Of a stretch of DNA of 64,000 bases, positions 35,133 to 47,036 are shown piece after piece. Position 1 is the first letter of the stretch; the number at the start of each line of letters is the position of its first letter. Location of the stretch: the NCBI GenBank assembly GCA_009760855.2, contig WPIO01000090.1, positions 620,001-684,000 of the forward strand. The letters are read 5' to 3'. The position numbers and the translations under genes are program-made. Under the pieces are notes generated by a model. That model was not told the origin of the DNA. It was given only the letters and a program-made list of their open reading frames with translations, and searched no databases. The stretch is from Cristatella mucedo. Taxonomy: Eukaryota > Bryozoa > Phylactolaemata > Cristatellidae.

Positions 35133-36482
35133 AGTTAAAGTTCTTCTAGAGCCCTACTCATCTCGCCTGGGTATCACTGGCACTGCTCTGCAGTGGTTCA
35201 GGTCCTATCTCAGTGGGAGACTCTAGAGTATTGACGTGAATGGACAAAGATCATCTGAAGTACCTCTGAAATATGGAGTACCTCAGGGCTCAGTGCTAGG
35301 TCCGGTTCTTTTCACGGTTTATACTCTGCCTCTTGCTGATGTGATTGCTAAGCACAATCTAGGCTTTTACTTTTATGCGGATGTCAGTCAGTTGTACCTT
35401 TGCTTTGATCCCTCCCAGCCTTAGAGCACCTCAAATTCTCTCAACTCACTAGCTGCATGCATTGATGACATCCGATCATGGATGGCAGCAAATTTTCTAA
35501 AACTAAACGATGATAAAACTAACTTACTAGTTATGGGCAAACCCACTGTGATCCAGAGATTTAAAAGGTTGACTCTCAAAATTGGCTCTGCCAGCATATC
35601 TCCAGTTAAATCAGCTCGAAATATAGGTGTCATATTGCAAAGCAACCTCTCGTTAGACGACAATATCAGCTCCACAGTCAAATCCGCCTATTTTCAGCTT
35701 CATAACATTGCTAAAATTCGGGCTTTCTTAGATAAAGATACCACGTCCAAGTTGGTCCATGCATTTGTGACATCCCGTCTCGACTTCAGCCACTCACTGC
35801 TGACTGGCCTACCAGCATGTGTGATCAGGCGATTGCAGCTAGTGCAAAAATGTGCAGAGTGGCTTCTCTGTCGCTAACTTCGCAGTTGCCGCATTACTCC
35901 ACTTCTTGCCGATCTGCTCTGGCTACCAGTCAAGCAACGGATTGACTTCAAGGTTTAGTCGCTCACTTTTAGGTCCCTTCATTCTATGGCTCTAGCCTAT
36001 CTGTCAGATATACTACCCCATCAGGCCAAGCATCGTACCACCCGCTTTTCGGAATCCAACAGTCTACAAGTACCTCATACAAACCTTAAATCCTTTGGAG
36101 ACCGTGCATTTAGTTCATATGCTCCCATAGCCTGAAACTCCCTCCCGACCTGCGTCAGAACATCGCCTAACCTGACCACATTTAAAAGGTACCTAAAAAC
36201 ACATCTATTTAGGACAGCGTTTAGTGGGTCCCTGTGAGTCGTCCTTGATGTGCTTATGCGTGCTGACACTGTGCATGCTGCCACTAACCACATTTGCATG
36301 CTGACCCTGTGCATGTCACCCCTAACCATATTATTCATTTCGTTTGTTTTTCAAGCATGGTTTTACTTACCATTCAATTGCATTTCACTTTACAGCAAAT
36401 GTAAAGCGCCTAGAGAGAGAGATTGAATTCTCTGAGGGCGCTTTATCAATTGAATTATTATTGTTATTATTATTATTATAAC
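35133..36482 (+). mobile_element. L2-A LINE, RT to 3' tail
   Basis: 5'-truncated at the block before [19 protein letters not shown]. It holds VPQGSVLGPVLF, the catalytic block decayed from YADD to YADV, DDKTNLLVMG, the HNIAKIRAF segment and the C-terminal LPVKQRIDFK. The intact hairpin follows (36,402-36,446, TAAAGCGCC pairing with GGGCGCTTTA), then a TTATTATTATTATTATAA tail. Few disablements; one of the younger L2-A copies. It ends about 115 bp before the putative kinase promoter. Confidence 0.9.
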
Positions 36483-36597
36483 TTTCTGAATTGATACCAA
36501 TAAAATACCCTTGAAACAGAATATAATTGCACCGGCCTGGTGGGGATCTGTGAGTCTTGGGAGAGCTTTCACCTCTATCTAGTTTTCTGCTGTGCAT

Positions 36598-36872
36598 TAG
36601 AAGTTCGACGGACGTTCACTTTCTGAGAAATTGAAAGTGACGTCAGAATCCGGGCCAGCGTCTCGTTTCGTTCGTGACGCAGATGCATTGTCATTCACCT
36701 GAGCACTAATTGGGCACAGCTAGATATACCTTGCCTTCTCAGGTCGAGAAAAACATTGAAAGTTGCATACGAGCAATTGGAGAGATAGTTTGCTTTCAGT
36801 TGAGGCTAAATTGTCGATCACTGTAGGACCTCTAGGCTAAGAACGTTTAACTAAGGTTTAAGGAAGGCAGAC
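36598..36872 (+). promoter_or_regulatory. Putative promoter/5'UTR of the kinase gene, with CRE site
   Basis: Lies between the LINE tail and the kinase start codon and is richer in CpG than its surroundings. It contains the full palindromic cAMP-response element TGACGTCA at 36,638-36,645, 228 bp upstream of the ATG. No TATA box is evident. Assignment rests on position and this one motif. Confidence 0.35.
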
Positions 36873-36961
36873 ATGGCTACTGGTTTTGATGTTTTCAGAT
36901 GTATGAAATTACGGTATAGATTATTTGACGAAATCGGAGGTGGATCCCATGGTACTGTGTG
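36873..36961 (+). CDS. Kinase exon 1: start and glycine-rich loop
   Basis: Encodes MATGFDVFRCMKLRYRLFDE and then IGGGSHGTVW, the nucleotide-binding loop with two of the three usual glycines plus GT-V spacing. It ends two bases into a codon at GTGAGT (36,962). This ATG is chosen because it opens the frame and the kinase N-lobe starts about 12 residues later, a normal MAPK N-terminus. The next intron is 11.8 kb. Confidence 0.85.
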
Positions 36962-38279
36962 GTGAGTATGTCCAATCTCAATCGGGAAGCGATGCATCCC
37001 CCCCTGGCATTGTTAGAGTGGTCACTTATTTATTCCACTTAAATCGGTTGCTGAATATTCAACGATAAATCAATTCCGAAAGGCGGTATTGTTTCAATAT
37101 ATATTTAATATTTACCTTGGTATAGCCAAGAAAAACTTTTCAGGGATAAAAATAGGGTTGTTGATATTATTAGAGCCCTCTGCACGTTAAATGAACCACT
37201 CTAGTTAACAGTATCCTCATATTGCTCAATATCCTAAATATAATAAAAATAGACATAATAGACCTGATAATAATAATAACCTAATAGACCTAAAAAAAAG
37301 TTCTGGCCTAAAACATATGGAAAGGTCGAGTGGGTGCATCTGGCGAGAAAGGATTAGTTATTGCTCGAATTAATCAGCCTACAGCCCATAATATGCATAT
37401 AGTAAAATAACTGTAATTTTATCACATCGATGATGGTTTATAAAAGCCACCTGTTTTGCCATTTTACCACATGTTAAGTTTGCACTGCACATTTTTAAAA
37501 TATCGTGATAGAACGAAGCAGAAAAGTTGAAGTGGGAGGGGCCAGGGAAGAATGTACAGCTGTACTTCGGCTCACGAGTATCTCCACATACAAGTTTTTC
37601 GAGATACCAGCTGGCTCTCGGCTGATTCTCTGCTTCGAGATGAGAGCTAAAATTTGGCTGAAGAGCCACCTTTAGATAGTCAACCACTAGTTGCAGCAGC
37701 GAACTTCACACGGTATGCGGTGGTTACCCGGGCCTATAACGATAGGGCAGTGGACAGCATTCCGTTGGAGCATTCTGCCCCACCAACTGGGTGTAACACC
37801 GAGCTTATGCCTGTTGATCTGCTCTCACACAAACTCAAGCGGATCGTCGTGATGCATGAACTCACAAGATCGCCAGACTCCGATACTAAATGCAACCACC
37901 AGAGTAACAGCTAAGTACGAACTGTCACCTATTTGGGCAATATCATCGCGTGAGAGTTAATCAGACAACTCATAACACTCCTTTAGTCAGTGTACAGGCC
38001 CAGCCTATGGACAGAAAGGGATTAAAGCCCGGTGAATAGGGCACACATTGGTGAATAAGGTGAAGATATTCATTTAAGCCTTTCTCCTTCAAATCTATTG
38101 GCATCAAGTCGTCAGATCTCCAACTTAATCCAGTAAATAAGGAGAAATAAGACCGTATATTGCAAGAGATTCTGTTGTATCGTTTTTAAAACAAGATTCG
38201 TTATTTATAAGTGCATTTCTTAAAACATGTGAGCAAATATGCAGTATTTTGTGGGGAAGGCTAGCGGATTTTTGGCGTC
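36962..38279. other. Kinase intron 1, first part: nothing recognised
   Basis: AT-rich intronic sequence with no supported ORF. Open frames at 37,379-37,687 and 37,654-37,914 have no recognisable domain and no matching neighbours. Confidence 0.5.
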
Positions 38280-38352
38280 CGGTGAGCCATGACGGCACAC
38301 CAGGTAAGGTGGTTGCTTTTCGCGACCTTGGTCCCGAGATCGTGGATACGGA
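38280..38352 (+). mobile_element. SINE-A head fragment
   Basis: Matches the tRNA-like head of SINE-A (GGTGAGCCATGACGGCACAC, then GGTAAGGTGGTTGCTTTT and GGTCCCGAGATCGTGG). It breaks off before the B box and lacks the body and tail. Confidence 0.7.
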
Positions 38353-38859
38353 TCCAACTCATCTAATATTTTTAGTTTCCAATTGTTTAAATAGAAAAAA
38401 TCGATGTGACTACGATGAGTTTCGAGCTCGGGCTTGGACGGAGTAAACTTGCTAGCCGAAGCTGCTTTGCTATTTTTTCAAATGCTTATACATTTATTTT
38501 CAAGTGCACGACAATTTAAAAACATACTCGGGTAAAGGACGAATTACAGGAAATTGAATTGTCAAGTGAGGGGATATGGCGAGGCCACTACGAAGAAATT
38601 CCATGCTCGGGGAAAAATCCACGGCACGATCTTAAAAGAATTCGAGATGCCTAGGGGGTGCAGCTAAACGGTTATATCTGGAAAAGCTGTTAATACGTTT
38701 CGCAGTCTATTGGGGAAGTAGATCTCATAGGTAGTGTAGAACCGACAAATAATAGACCTAGGATGTATAGAAAAAGACGGTCTAGTCTTCTTTTAAAAGT
38801 GTCCCTTGCCTTTGTGTCTTTTGCATGGTTAGAGATGACATGCTCAGGGTAAGATCCCA

Positions 38860-39040
38860 TTTGCGGTTGGTGGCAGCTTGCAGTGTCAGCATGCATAAGT
38901 ACAAAAAGAAAGAATCACGGGGACCAACTAAATGCCGTCATAAATAGGTGTGTGTTTAAGTTCATTTTAAATGAGGGCAAGTCAGGTGACGTCGTGAGGC
39001 AAGTCGGTAGAGTATGCGGCGAAAGCTGTGAGACTGGGTC
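38860..39040 (-). mobile_element. L2-A LINE, small fragment
   Basis: Reverse-strand match to the L2-A 3'UTR and C-terminus: GGTGGCAGCTTGCAGTGTCAGCATGC, shortened here, then a CTAAATGCCGTCATAAAT word and the AAGTCGGTAGAG segment. It has no hairpin or tail. Confidence 0.6.
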
Positions 39041-39378
39041 ACGGAACAGCTAATATATGCTAGCTAGTGCAGGATAACGGAAGTAGGTAACTAATTATTA
39101 TACCTTTGAAGGTAATGCACAGTAACATAGGTGGCCTTATAGAAGGAAAAGTGATACAAGAACGTTTGACGATCACCTGGTTAGTCAAATAAAAGCCAAG
39201 CAATTCACTTGAACACACTGTTATTGATTGATAATTACAAAGTCATTCAAATTGAGAGCCTAAAAGCTAGCTCTGCTAATTTAGTGACTTCGAAATAACC
39301 ATGTTTCCAACCAATGCACAAACCACAAGAGTCCAAGCGGTTGAGACAGTTTTGATTTCGTTATAGCTGTGATGAGTT

Positions 39379-39572
39379 GTGAGCCGTGATGGCACACTAG
39401 GTAAGGAAGTCGCTTTCTCGACTTCGGTCCCAAGGTTTTCGGTTCGATTCCTGTGGTGGGCGATCCTTCATAGCCACTGCAAGTGGTGGTGATTGCCTTA
39501 AAGGCTCTTCTTTCGCTATAAAATAGAGGCAGTTTAATCAGCTAGGATATATTTTTATTTTCTTCTATTTAT
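39379..39572 (+). mobile_element. SINE-A, full-length
   Basis: tRNA-derived head with pol III A-box-like TGGCACACTAGG and B-box GGTTCGATTCC. The body is CGATCCTTC...AGTGGTGGTGATTGCC and CTCTTCTTTCGCTATA, then TTTAATCAGCTAGGAT and a TTTA-rich tail. The same unit occurs six times between 38 and 57 kb. Confidence 0.85.
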
Positions 39573-41385
39573 AGCTAAGAATGCTAATACGACTGACCAT
39601 TTTACATGCCAGCTGACCATTTATGACCACGATTCAGTGACGTGTACTGCACTAGTTTCATTTAATGAGCAGCCTAAATTTTGCTTAGGTAAGGCAGCTT
39701 AGGAATCACAGGGCCTTTGAAATTTGTTGAATATAATGCGATAATTGCTTTTATGTTCATTGACCTGGTTCGGATGATTGCCTCGGAAACTGATAATGTG
39801 TAGAAGAAACTTACGGTTTTCGGCGTCTAGCATGTCCATTTTCCAGGTATGCAGTGGAAGATATTTATTAAATCTTACCGAGAAATCGAAAAGGTGTCAA
39901 ACAATCAGGCTTTAATGTCACATTAGTACGTCCGTGCCTGCAGAGGAATGCCATTTCTAGTCAATTTTTCTATTTCTATGCTAAAAAATTAAGCAAAGTC
40001 AGAGCTTAATTTTTTTGCTGAAAGCTGATATTTATTAGACTGACCAAACAATTCTTTTAGTAAGTGACCTCCTTGCTTGCCCTCTCTGAAAGTGTGCTAT
40101 GCCTTGATACTGCCAGATGAAACAATAGGTTGTAAGGCATTTTTATTTGTAAAACAATCAATATGCATGCTCGTATAGCCCTCTCTCAGACTAAAGCAAT
40201 CATTGAAATGGATCATGTGATTCCCTTAAGGATAATTTTAGCCTCTACCTAAGGAGGAATGGCCTAAAGGGGAAAGAGTTATGCTAGCCCATCATGTAGT
40301 CATCTCCAACAAAGTCCATTTATTTATATTTCTTAAATTCTAATGAAACGATGGGCCTGCCAATTGCCACAAACCACAAGTGCAACATTATCAATATTTT
40401 GATAAATCGTTCTATATTTTGATATAGCATAACTGTCGCATTAATCTTGACGACATGCTAACGTTTCGGCCACGTTTCGGCCAGCATCATATTTCGAAAT
40501 GGCTATTCTAAAATGTCAACATATTCAAATTAATTGACTATACAAATATACAAAACCTTTCAAAAGATGCCGGACACTTAGTTCCGATACCTGACCTTAA
40601 AAAATAAAAAAACTTGATATGTCAACTTTATGGAAGTTTTAACCAAGCTCAAGGTCGCTTAAGACCTGTAGCTACAATTTCAGTTGGATGATGCTACTAT
40701 GAACCTGTCAAATTGGGAAGGCAGATTAGCTCAACCTATATTCTAAATTTCAAGACGATCATTTGGGTTTTGGCTAAGCTGTAAGAGTAGGTGTGGAACA
40801 CAGTACCAAAGCTGAGACACGCTCAAAGATGACAACTGAAGCTGCAAACGCATGTAGGTCATGACACAAACTATAATGTACTTGGCTTATCATCATACAT
40901 TTGAAGCACACAGCAGAGAGCGTATATTTCAACATTCACGTTGATCAGATCACTATTATCTTACCTGTGACATTCTCAGAACTTGAAAGTGAGATGATGA
41001 AAATGGCTGAGCATGATAAACACGTTTGTTATCGGATAAAAATTAGTCTATCCACTAATGTCGATATGCATGCGAAACTGCTGGAATTACATACAAATAA
41101 ATCTCTTAGGAATTCGTCGACCTTAAAAGACCTTACAACATCAAAAGAGAATATTCACGATAGCTTGCTCGGCATGCAGCAGAAGTGACCCCGGGCCAAG
41201 CAATGACAACCAAGTGTAAAACTTTCGCTCCAAAATACCAGCTCAAAATACGGCAAAAATGAGAACTTAAAAATAATTCAAATTCCATTGAATGAAATTG
41301 AATCAACGTGTTCACACTGATTCTCAGTAAAGGACGCACTAGTTACGTTACCAGCTGAGCTCAAAGTGGTACTGTGGTCCATACG
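39573..41385. other. Kinase intron 1: nothing recognised
   Basis: Unique-looking AT-rich intron. The open frame at 40,901-41,188 (95 codons, Lys/Thr-rich, no known domain) is the longest; no splice context or family supports it. Confidence 0.5.
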
Positions 41386-41582
41386 GTGAGCCGTGATGGC
41401 GCACTGGGTAAGGTGGTTGCTTTTACGAGCTCGGATCTGAGTTAGTGGGTTCAATTCCTCCTGTGGGCGATCCTTTATTGCCACTACAAACAGTGGTGAT
41501 AGCCGTAAAGGATCTTCTGTTGCTATACAAAAAGAGGATGTTTAATCAGCTAGGATTTATTTTAATTTATTTATTTAATACT
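41386..41582 (+). mobile_element. SINE-A, full-length
   Basis: GTGAGCCGTGATGGCGCACT head, diverged B box GGTTCAATTCC, body with CAGTGGTGATAGCCGTAAAG and TGTTGCTATACAAAAAGAGG, CAGCTAGGATT end and TTTATTTATTTA tail. Confidence 0.85.
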
Positions 41583-42772
41583 AACGTCCGATGGACAACG
41601 GACGTCTTGGCAATGGCCGCTACAGGAACCGTATCCATCTTCTCAGGTTCAGTAGGTGCATTGGTAATAAACTCCTTAGTTACCGTGGCCCGGCGGCAGT
41701 AATATACTTATCAAGTATCCTTAACGATAGTCTAGTTACGAAACACACAAAATTCCGGTTTTTAGACAATATAAACATACTGACGTAAACATACTTCTTG
41801 AAATGGAATGAGGGGTTAGGACCTTGGATAATGTTTGCCGAAGGGTGCATTGGGCTGCTGGGCGGGGCCAGGACAACCCCTTAAATATATGCTTTATATT
41901 TATCTTATAACTAACAGTCAGGCGATTGACTACGAGGGAGAGTGTCCTTATTTGGAAAATCAAACGTTTTTTTTATGTTTTGAAGTGATCTTCTGCCAGT
42001 CAATATAGGGCTAACTGGCTTATATTTACAGAGTTCACTAGAAAACCGCAGTTTGGATTATGTTACTTATCTCAGAAAATTATTTTTTTTAGGTCGATAT
42101 TGTACTTTTACTGCATATAGGCCTTAAAAATAATTGTTTGTACTTTTAGTGTTGTGGTCATCTGTCAGTAACCAAACCTTGAGATTTAATTTATAGTATG
42201 CAAGGTTTTTTATTAGGCAAATTTGGATAAGTCGAGGTTTTAGCCAATTTATTTTGCCATTCTTCGAGAGAATCAAGAGCTGTTAACTTTATTATCCTCA
42301 GGTGAAAAGTACTCACATTCTAAGTAACGTTTATTATCTTTTCTCTACAACCTGAAATTCTTCGGCTGTCTTCGCTGGCAGGCAAATTTATTACAGCCAG
42401 AAGTCGAAACTGCGAATGCATCACCTCATATTCTGATAGTTCTAAATTTTTTAAAATAGGCAATTGTTTAATGAGTATTTTTTATCATTTCTTTGATTGC
42501 AATGCACTATTTATCTTAAGTATGATTATTCTTCTACAATTTTTGTTGATGATTTGTGAAATAATGAATGGTAAACAGTTTGGCAAATATTTAAAAAACA
42601 ACAGTTCCTATTTAATTTACGGTATGATTCAAGACCTAATTAGCTAACACCTTCAATGTCCTCAAATTCTTTTCCTTCAGCTTTCCATAACTTTCGGTTG
42701 CAAGCTGTCAGCTTTTTTCAGTTTGACTGCTCGTCTTCGGACATTCTTTTGTGTGCATAGAATCATCCATAA
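41583..42772. other. Kinase intron 1: nothing recognised
   Basis: AT-rich intronic sequence without a supported ORF or repeat. Confidence 0.5.
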
Positions 42773-42946
42773 AAAATCCTAGCTAATTAAACAGCCTCTT
42801 TTGTATAGCGACAGAAGAGCCTTTACGGCTATCACCACCGCTTGCAGTGGCGATAAAGAATCACCCGCCGCAGGAATCAAACCCACGACCTCGGGACCGA
42901 GGTCGTGTAAGCAACCGCCTTACCTAGTGTGCCATCACGGCTCACC
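42773..42946 (-). mobile_element. SINE-A, reverse copy
   Basis: Reverse complement of SINE-A: AATCCTAGCTAATTAAACAG at its 3' end, CTTTACGGCTATCACCACCG in the body, GGAATCAAACCC (B box) and GTGTGCCATCACGGCTCACC at the head. It is among the least diverged copies. Confidence 0.85.
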
Positions 42947-43416
42947 AAGCCAGCTACACTAATTGTAGCCAGCTTTATTTCTGGTGTAAGCCTTCGGCAA
43001 TCTCCTGCAACGACTGATAACCAAAATGCCTGTTTGAAAGATGTTCATTCTTTAGTGTCAGCAAATTTCCGAAACCTAAGCCCTAAAAACTCAGGCTGCC
43101 ACTTCTAGCACGCCTTCCATTTTTAATGACTGCGAAGCCTTGTTCTTTGAATATGTGGTACTGCATTCAATATCCTAATTAACCTCAATATTTGAGTGTT
43201 GTCTTTTCAAACTGGCTACACTTTACAAGTTTAACCAGGATTGCAACCGAATCAGCTAGCCGTCAGGTCTGATCAATACAAAATTAGGCAATGTATTCAA
43301 TGGTACCTTACAAAACATTTAAAAATCTCCTATAAATAGTCAAGGCTCGGATATATTTATTTAGTTTCGGCTGGGTTATTAATATGCACGCCTCAGCAAC
43401 TGGCGATACATTTACT
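42947..43416. other. Kinase intron 1: nothing recognised
   Basis: No ORF or repeat recognised before the tandem duplication. Confidence 0.4.
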
Positions 43417-43658
43417 AGCCAGGTTACCCAAGTATTCTCAGAATTACTGAAATTTTCCGATTTCCCAGGCGAGCTGAATTGGGTTCCATTGATTATCAGA
43501 TATTGAATAAATAAAAAAGAACACCCATACTGACAGCCAGCCAGGTTACCCAAGTATTCGCAGAATTACTGAAATTTTCCGATTTCCCAGGCGAGCTGAA
43601 TTGGGTTCCATTGATTATCAGATATTGAATAAATAAAAAAGAACACCCATACTGACAG
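43417..43658. repeat. 122-bp tandem duplication
   Basis: Units 43,417-43,538 and 43,539-43,658 each start AGCCAGGTTACCC. They differ at one place by eye (TATTCTCAG against TATTCGCAG). Near-identity means a very recent duplication, or an assembly artefact. Confidence 0.9.
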
Positions 43659-43809
43659 TCATGGCTCGGATTTTTATACCTACCGTACAAGCTGGACATG
43701 TTATAGCCTGCCCAGTCCTATATGGACACAATCTTGACTGTTTAATTTACATCATGTTATGACTGCTGTAGGCAACATAATTTGCTTTGCTGGTTACGGA
43801 AAGAAAGTG

Positions 43810-43932
43810 AACATTTAAGATGCTTGCCCTGACCAAGGTTAGGCTGAGGTTGTGAGCTCGAGCACCGAGCACATGTAAAGCGCATGAATAGAGAACATCT
43901 TTATCCTGGACGCCATACAAATGAATTTTATG
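43810..43932 (+). mobile_element. SINE-B
   Basis: Head remnant (TGCTTGCCCTGACCAAGG, TGAGGTTGTGAGCTCGAGCA), then the L2-like 3' hairpin: AAAGCGCATGAATAGAGAAC on one side, CCTGGACGCC on the other, then ATACAAATGAATTTT. Confidence 0.7.
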
Positions 43933-44544
43933 TTTTCCAAAATCAGGCTTGTAGGAGATCTGTTATCTTTCTACTAAAAGTTGCATATTCCTAATATCAC
44001 ATTTCAGGTACTAATTCAATGCTTCACATTTAAATGTCTCCTATCTGTTAACCATTCCTTTTTACTTTGATATTTTGGTTGTGCGTACAATAAATTCTGG
44101 TATAAGCGTCAAGCCAACTTATAGCTTCATAGACAAAAAGTCTCTTGAGAAAACCAAATGGGTATCGGCTAGTTTGTATATTTACAGTTGCGAAAGCACC
44201 TAATAACCGATTCGGGTGGCTGGAACGAAACATTTTTTCTGCCAGTCATGCCTACATATCTGACACAAACATGCATTTTCTAGATACTAAGGTGCTGAAT
44301 ATAAATTGAATTTGATTCTTTAGCGGCTCGTTTACTCAATTGAAAAGAAAAACTTGTGTCCCTCTTGCTAATGAGAATGCCAGCAAAAGTAACGATATGA
44401 ATCGCATTGTAAGTAAAAATAAAACAAACTCTTAAGTAATAGACTTTGTCGTATTGCGCATCGTTTTGGAATATTGACTGACTAGTTTTTAACCTAGGTA
44501 GGATAGAAACTTATTAGGTATATTATTATCGACCAAATTCAGGA

Positions 44545-44690
44545 TGCCAGCCTGGTTTGGTCCAGTGGTTAAGGTGCTCGCCTTAACTGATGTCGTGGCT
44601 GAGGTCGTTGGCTCGAGCCCCGAGGCACATTTGAAGCTCCTGAATAGAGATTACGTTCTCCTGCGGCGCTGTACAAGTAAATTATATTTA
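44545..44690 (+). mobile_element. SINE-B, best-preserved copy
   Basis: Head with A-box TGGTCCAGTGG and B-box-like GGCTCGAGCCC, at the usual tRNA spacing. The 3' part reads CTCCTGAATAGAGATTACGT then TCTCCTGCGGCGCTGTACAA and GTAAATTAT. This lines up with the L2-A end (GCGCCTAGAGAGAGATT... TTCTCTGAGGGCGC TTTATCAAGTGCATTAT) over its whole length. Confidence 0.8.
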
Positions 44691-45309
44691 TAAAATCAAT
44701 TATATATAATGCATTTGCATAGAAAAAATAATGAATATTTACTCTTCATGGGTTATTTAAAAAGGCTTTCAATAATTAATTGTATAATTAGTGGTAGTGA
44801 GGACAGTATCGATTGAAAAATTATCGACCGTAAAACCGTTCAAGTGAAAATACCGTTAGTGATAACATGCATGTTGTTCCAATGGTTAAAGAGACGCAGG
44901 GAGAAATAAATTGCACATGACACATTCTGTGAAAACAGTGAGCGTTTTATCAATGTTACAAATATCGCTAACTGATCCAATGCCATGAAGATTGAGTGAA
45001 ATGAGTATTATACTTTGGAAATATTAGAACTAAAGGGTTAGTGCAAAGGTGATTTGAGGTTGTTTCCAACCGTTGCTGAGAAATCAGTCAGGAAATTAGT
45101 TTATACCATGCCTATCCATGTGTTGGTAGCAGCTCTATTAGCTAGGCTGGACTCTAGCAAATAACCTTACCTGAACGCTCTGGATATCATCCTTGAAGTC
45201 GATAGGCTGCTTATTAGTTTATTGGGAGCCAGCTGAGGTAGGCCAGTAGTAGATAGCTCGGCTTTGAAGCATAAAGCCATCACAGTAAGGTTTCGGGGAA
45301 GCCCAGGCG
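44691..45309. other. Kinase intron 1: nothing recognised
   Basis: AT-rich intron. No supported ORF. Confidence 0.4.
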
Positions 45310-45420
45310 AGATAATATTCAACCGTGTCTGAAAGCATTTTCTTTGCAGCAAATGCAAAGCTCACAGAAAGTGATTGAATTATCTGAGGGTGCTTTATCA
45401 AGTTTATTAGTTTAATAATG
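45310..45420 (+). mobile_element. L2-A LINE 3'-end stub
   Basis: TTTGCAGCAAATGCAAAG followed by a worn hairpin (CTCACAGAAAGTGATTGAAT, then TATCTGAGGGTGCTTTATCA) and a TTATTAGTTTAATAATG tail. Confidence 0.65.
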
Positions 45421-45585
45421 ATTAGTGAACCGCTACACAGTAAGGCTTTCTAATAAATTTACGCGCCTGATTTCGCCTGATATCAGATCTACTTTCAGAG
45501 AGAGCTTGCCTTGCCAAGGAGCATGTTAATTTACAGTGGGCCATAAATCGAGCACACAAAAATATATATACGATAATACTAAGAA

Positions 45586-45655
45586 TACTATAGTAATAAT
45601 GCACTGGATAATATACCCTCAGAGAGCTCAATCTCTTCCTAGGTACCATAGATGC
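45586..45655 (-). mobile_element. L2-A LINE 3'-end stub
   Basis: Reverse-strand terminus: AATAATGCACTGGATAATAT, then CCCTCAGAGAGCTCAATCTC and CTAGGTACC. A very short, 5'-truncated insertion. Confidence 0.55.
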
Positions 45656-46156
45656 GTAAAATAAGCTGACTTAACGTCAGTGCTGCCAAGAAAACCTAAT
45701 TGTTTCACAACTAAGCCTAAGCAGCATACGAGCAGCTTATCTATTAAAACTTAACTCTATGGCAGATCTTTTGGCCCTCGTCTTTTCTCTAACAGCCAAC
45801 GACAAGTGGACGAAGTCAGTAACTGCAATAGACTCATGTAAATATCCATTTGGAAATAGTCTCCTACCCTCATTAGTTCATTGCTACCACTAGGTAGATA
45901 TAAAGCATACTACATCTAAAGCGGATAATCCTAATGCTTGAGTTACAATCAACGTCAAATTTGCAGCGAATCTAGATTGATAGGTAAATTATTCTTTAAA
46001 GATGGCCATGACCTATTTGCGTTGAGTGAGCGACCACTAAAATTATTTACTTAATTTAAAGCCCCAAGCTGACTCATCCACCAGATTTCTATCTCAATTT
46101 CTCTCTCTCAAGGAGAAGTTGAAAATGTGCCATGGAAAGTTTTACATGGCAGATGC

Positions 46157-46528
<372 letters not shown>

Positions 46529-46919
46529 TTTTCGATGTGACGTGCTAAAAACCAGTAAGTCTTCGTGCGGTTTTGAGAAGTCGTTGACAATCATGCATTT
46601 TCAAACACAAATGAATCACAGTATTCGTTTGTAACAAAATTACCAATTTGTGGATTTATGAACTGCTGGCTGTTCCATTGATTTGGCAGAACAAAGCCTG
46701 CGAAAACATGACACAAATTAAAATATCGTTTTTAGTGGAGCTATCTTAAACAAACTATTTAGAGTAATATGCAGGGTGAATGCAATTACCTGCCTATTTG
46801 TCCTAAAGAACAGATTTGATTCAGTAAACCCATTAAATTAAAAATATTCACCAAAATATTACTAAACATGTTTTCTTAGAAGCTACTAAATAAATAATAC
46901 AGTTCTAGACATTTTACTT

Positions 46920-46998
46920 AATAATAACGGTAATATTAATTCTTATAGACTGGATAAAGCGCCCTCAAAAACCTAATCTCTTTCTATTCACTTTACAA
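46920..46998 (-). mobile_element. L2-A LINE 3'-end stub
   Basis: AATAATAACGGTAATATTAA tail, AAAGCGCCCTCAAAAACCTA hairpin arm and ACTTTACA, on the reverse strand; about 80 bp only. It lies 40 bp from a plus-strand L2-A. Confidence 0.6.
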
Positions 46999-47036
46999 TC
47001 ACCCAGGACACGATAACTGAGAATTGAGTAGATAGT

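Noticed and set aside
40901-41188. 95-codon host ORF
   Set aside because: No domain, splice context or repeated occurrence; a chance frame in an intron.
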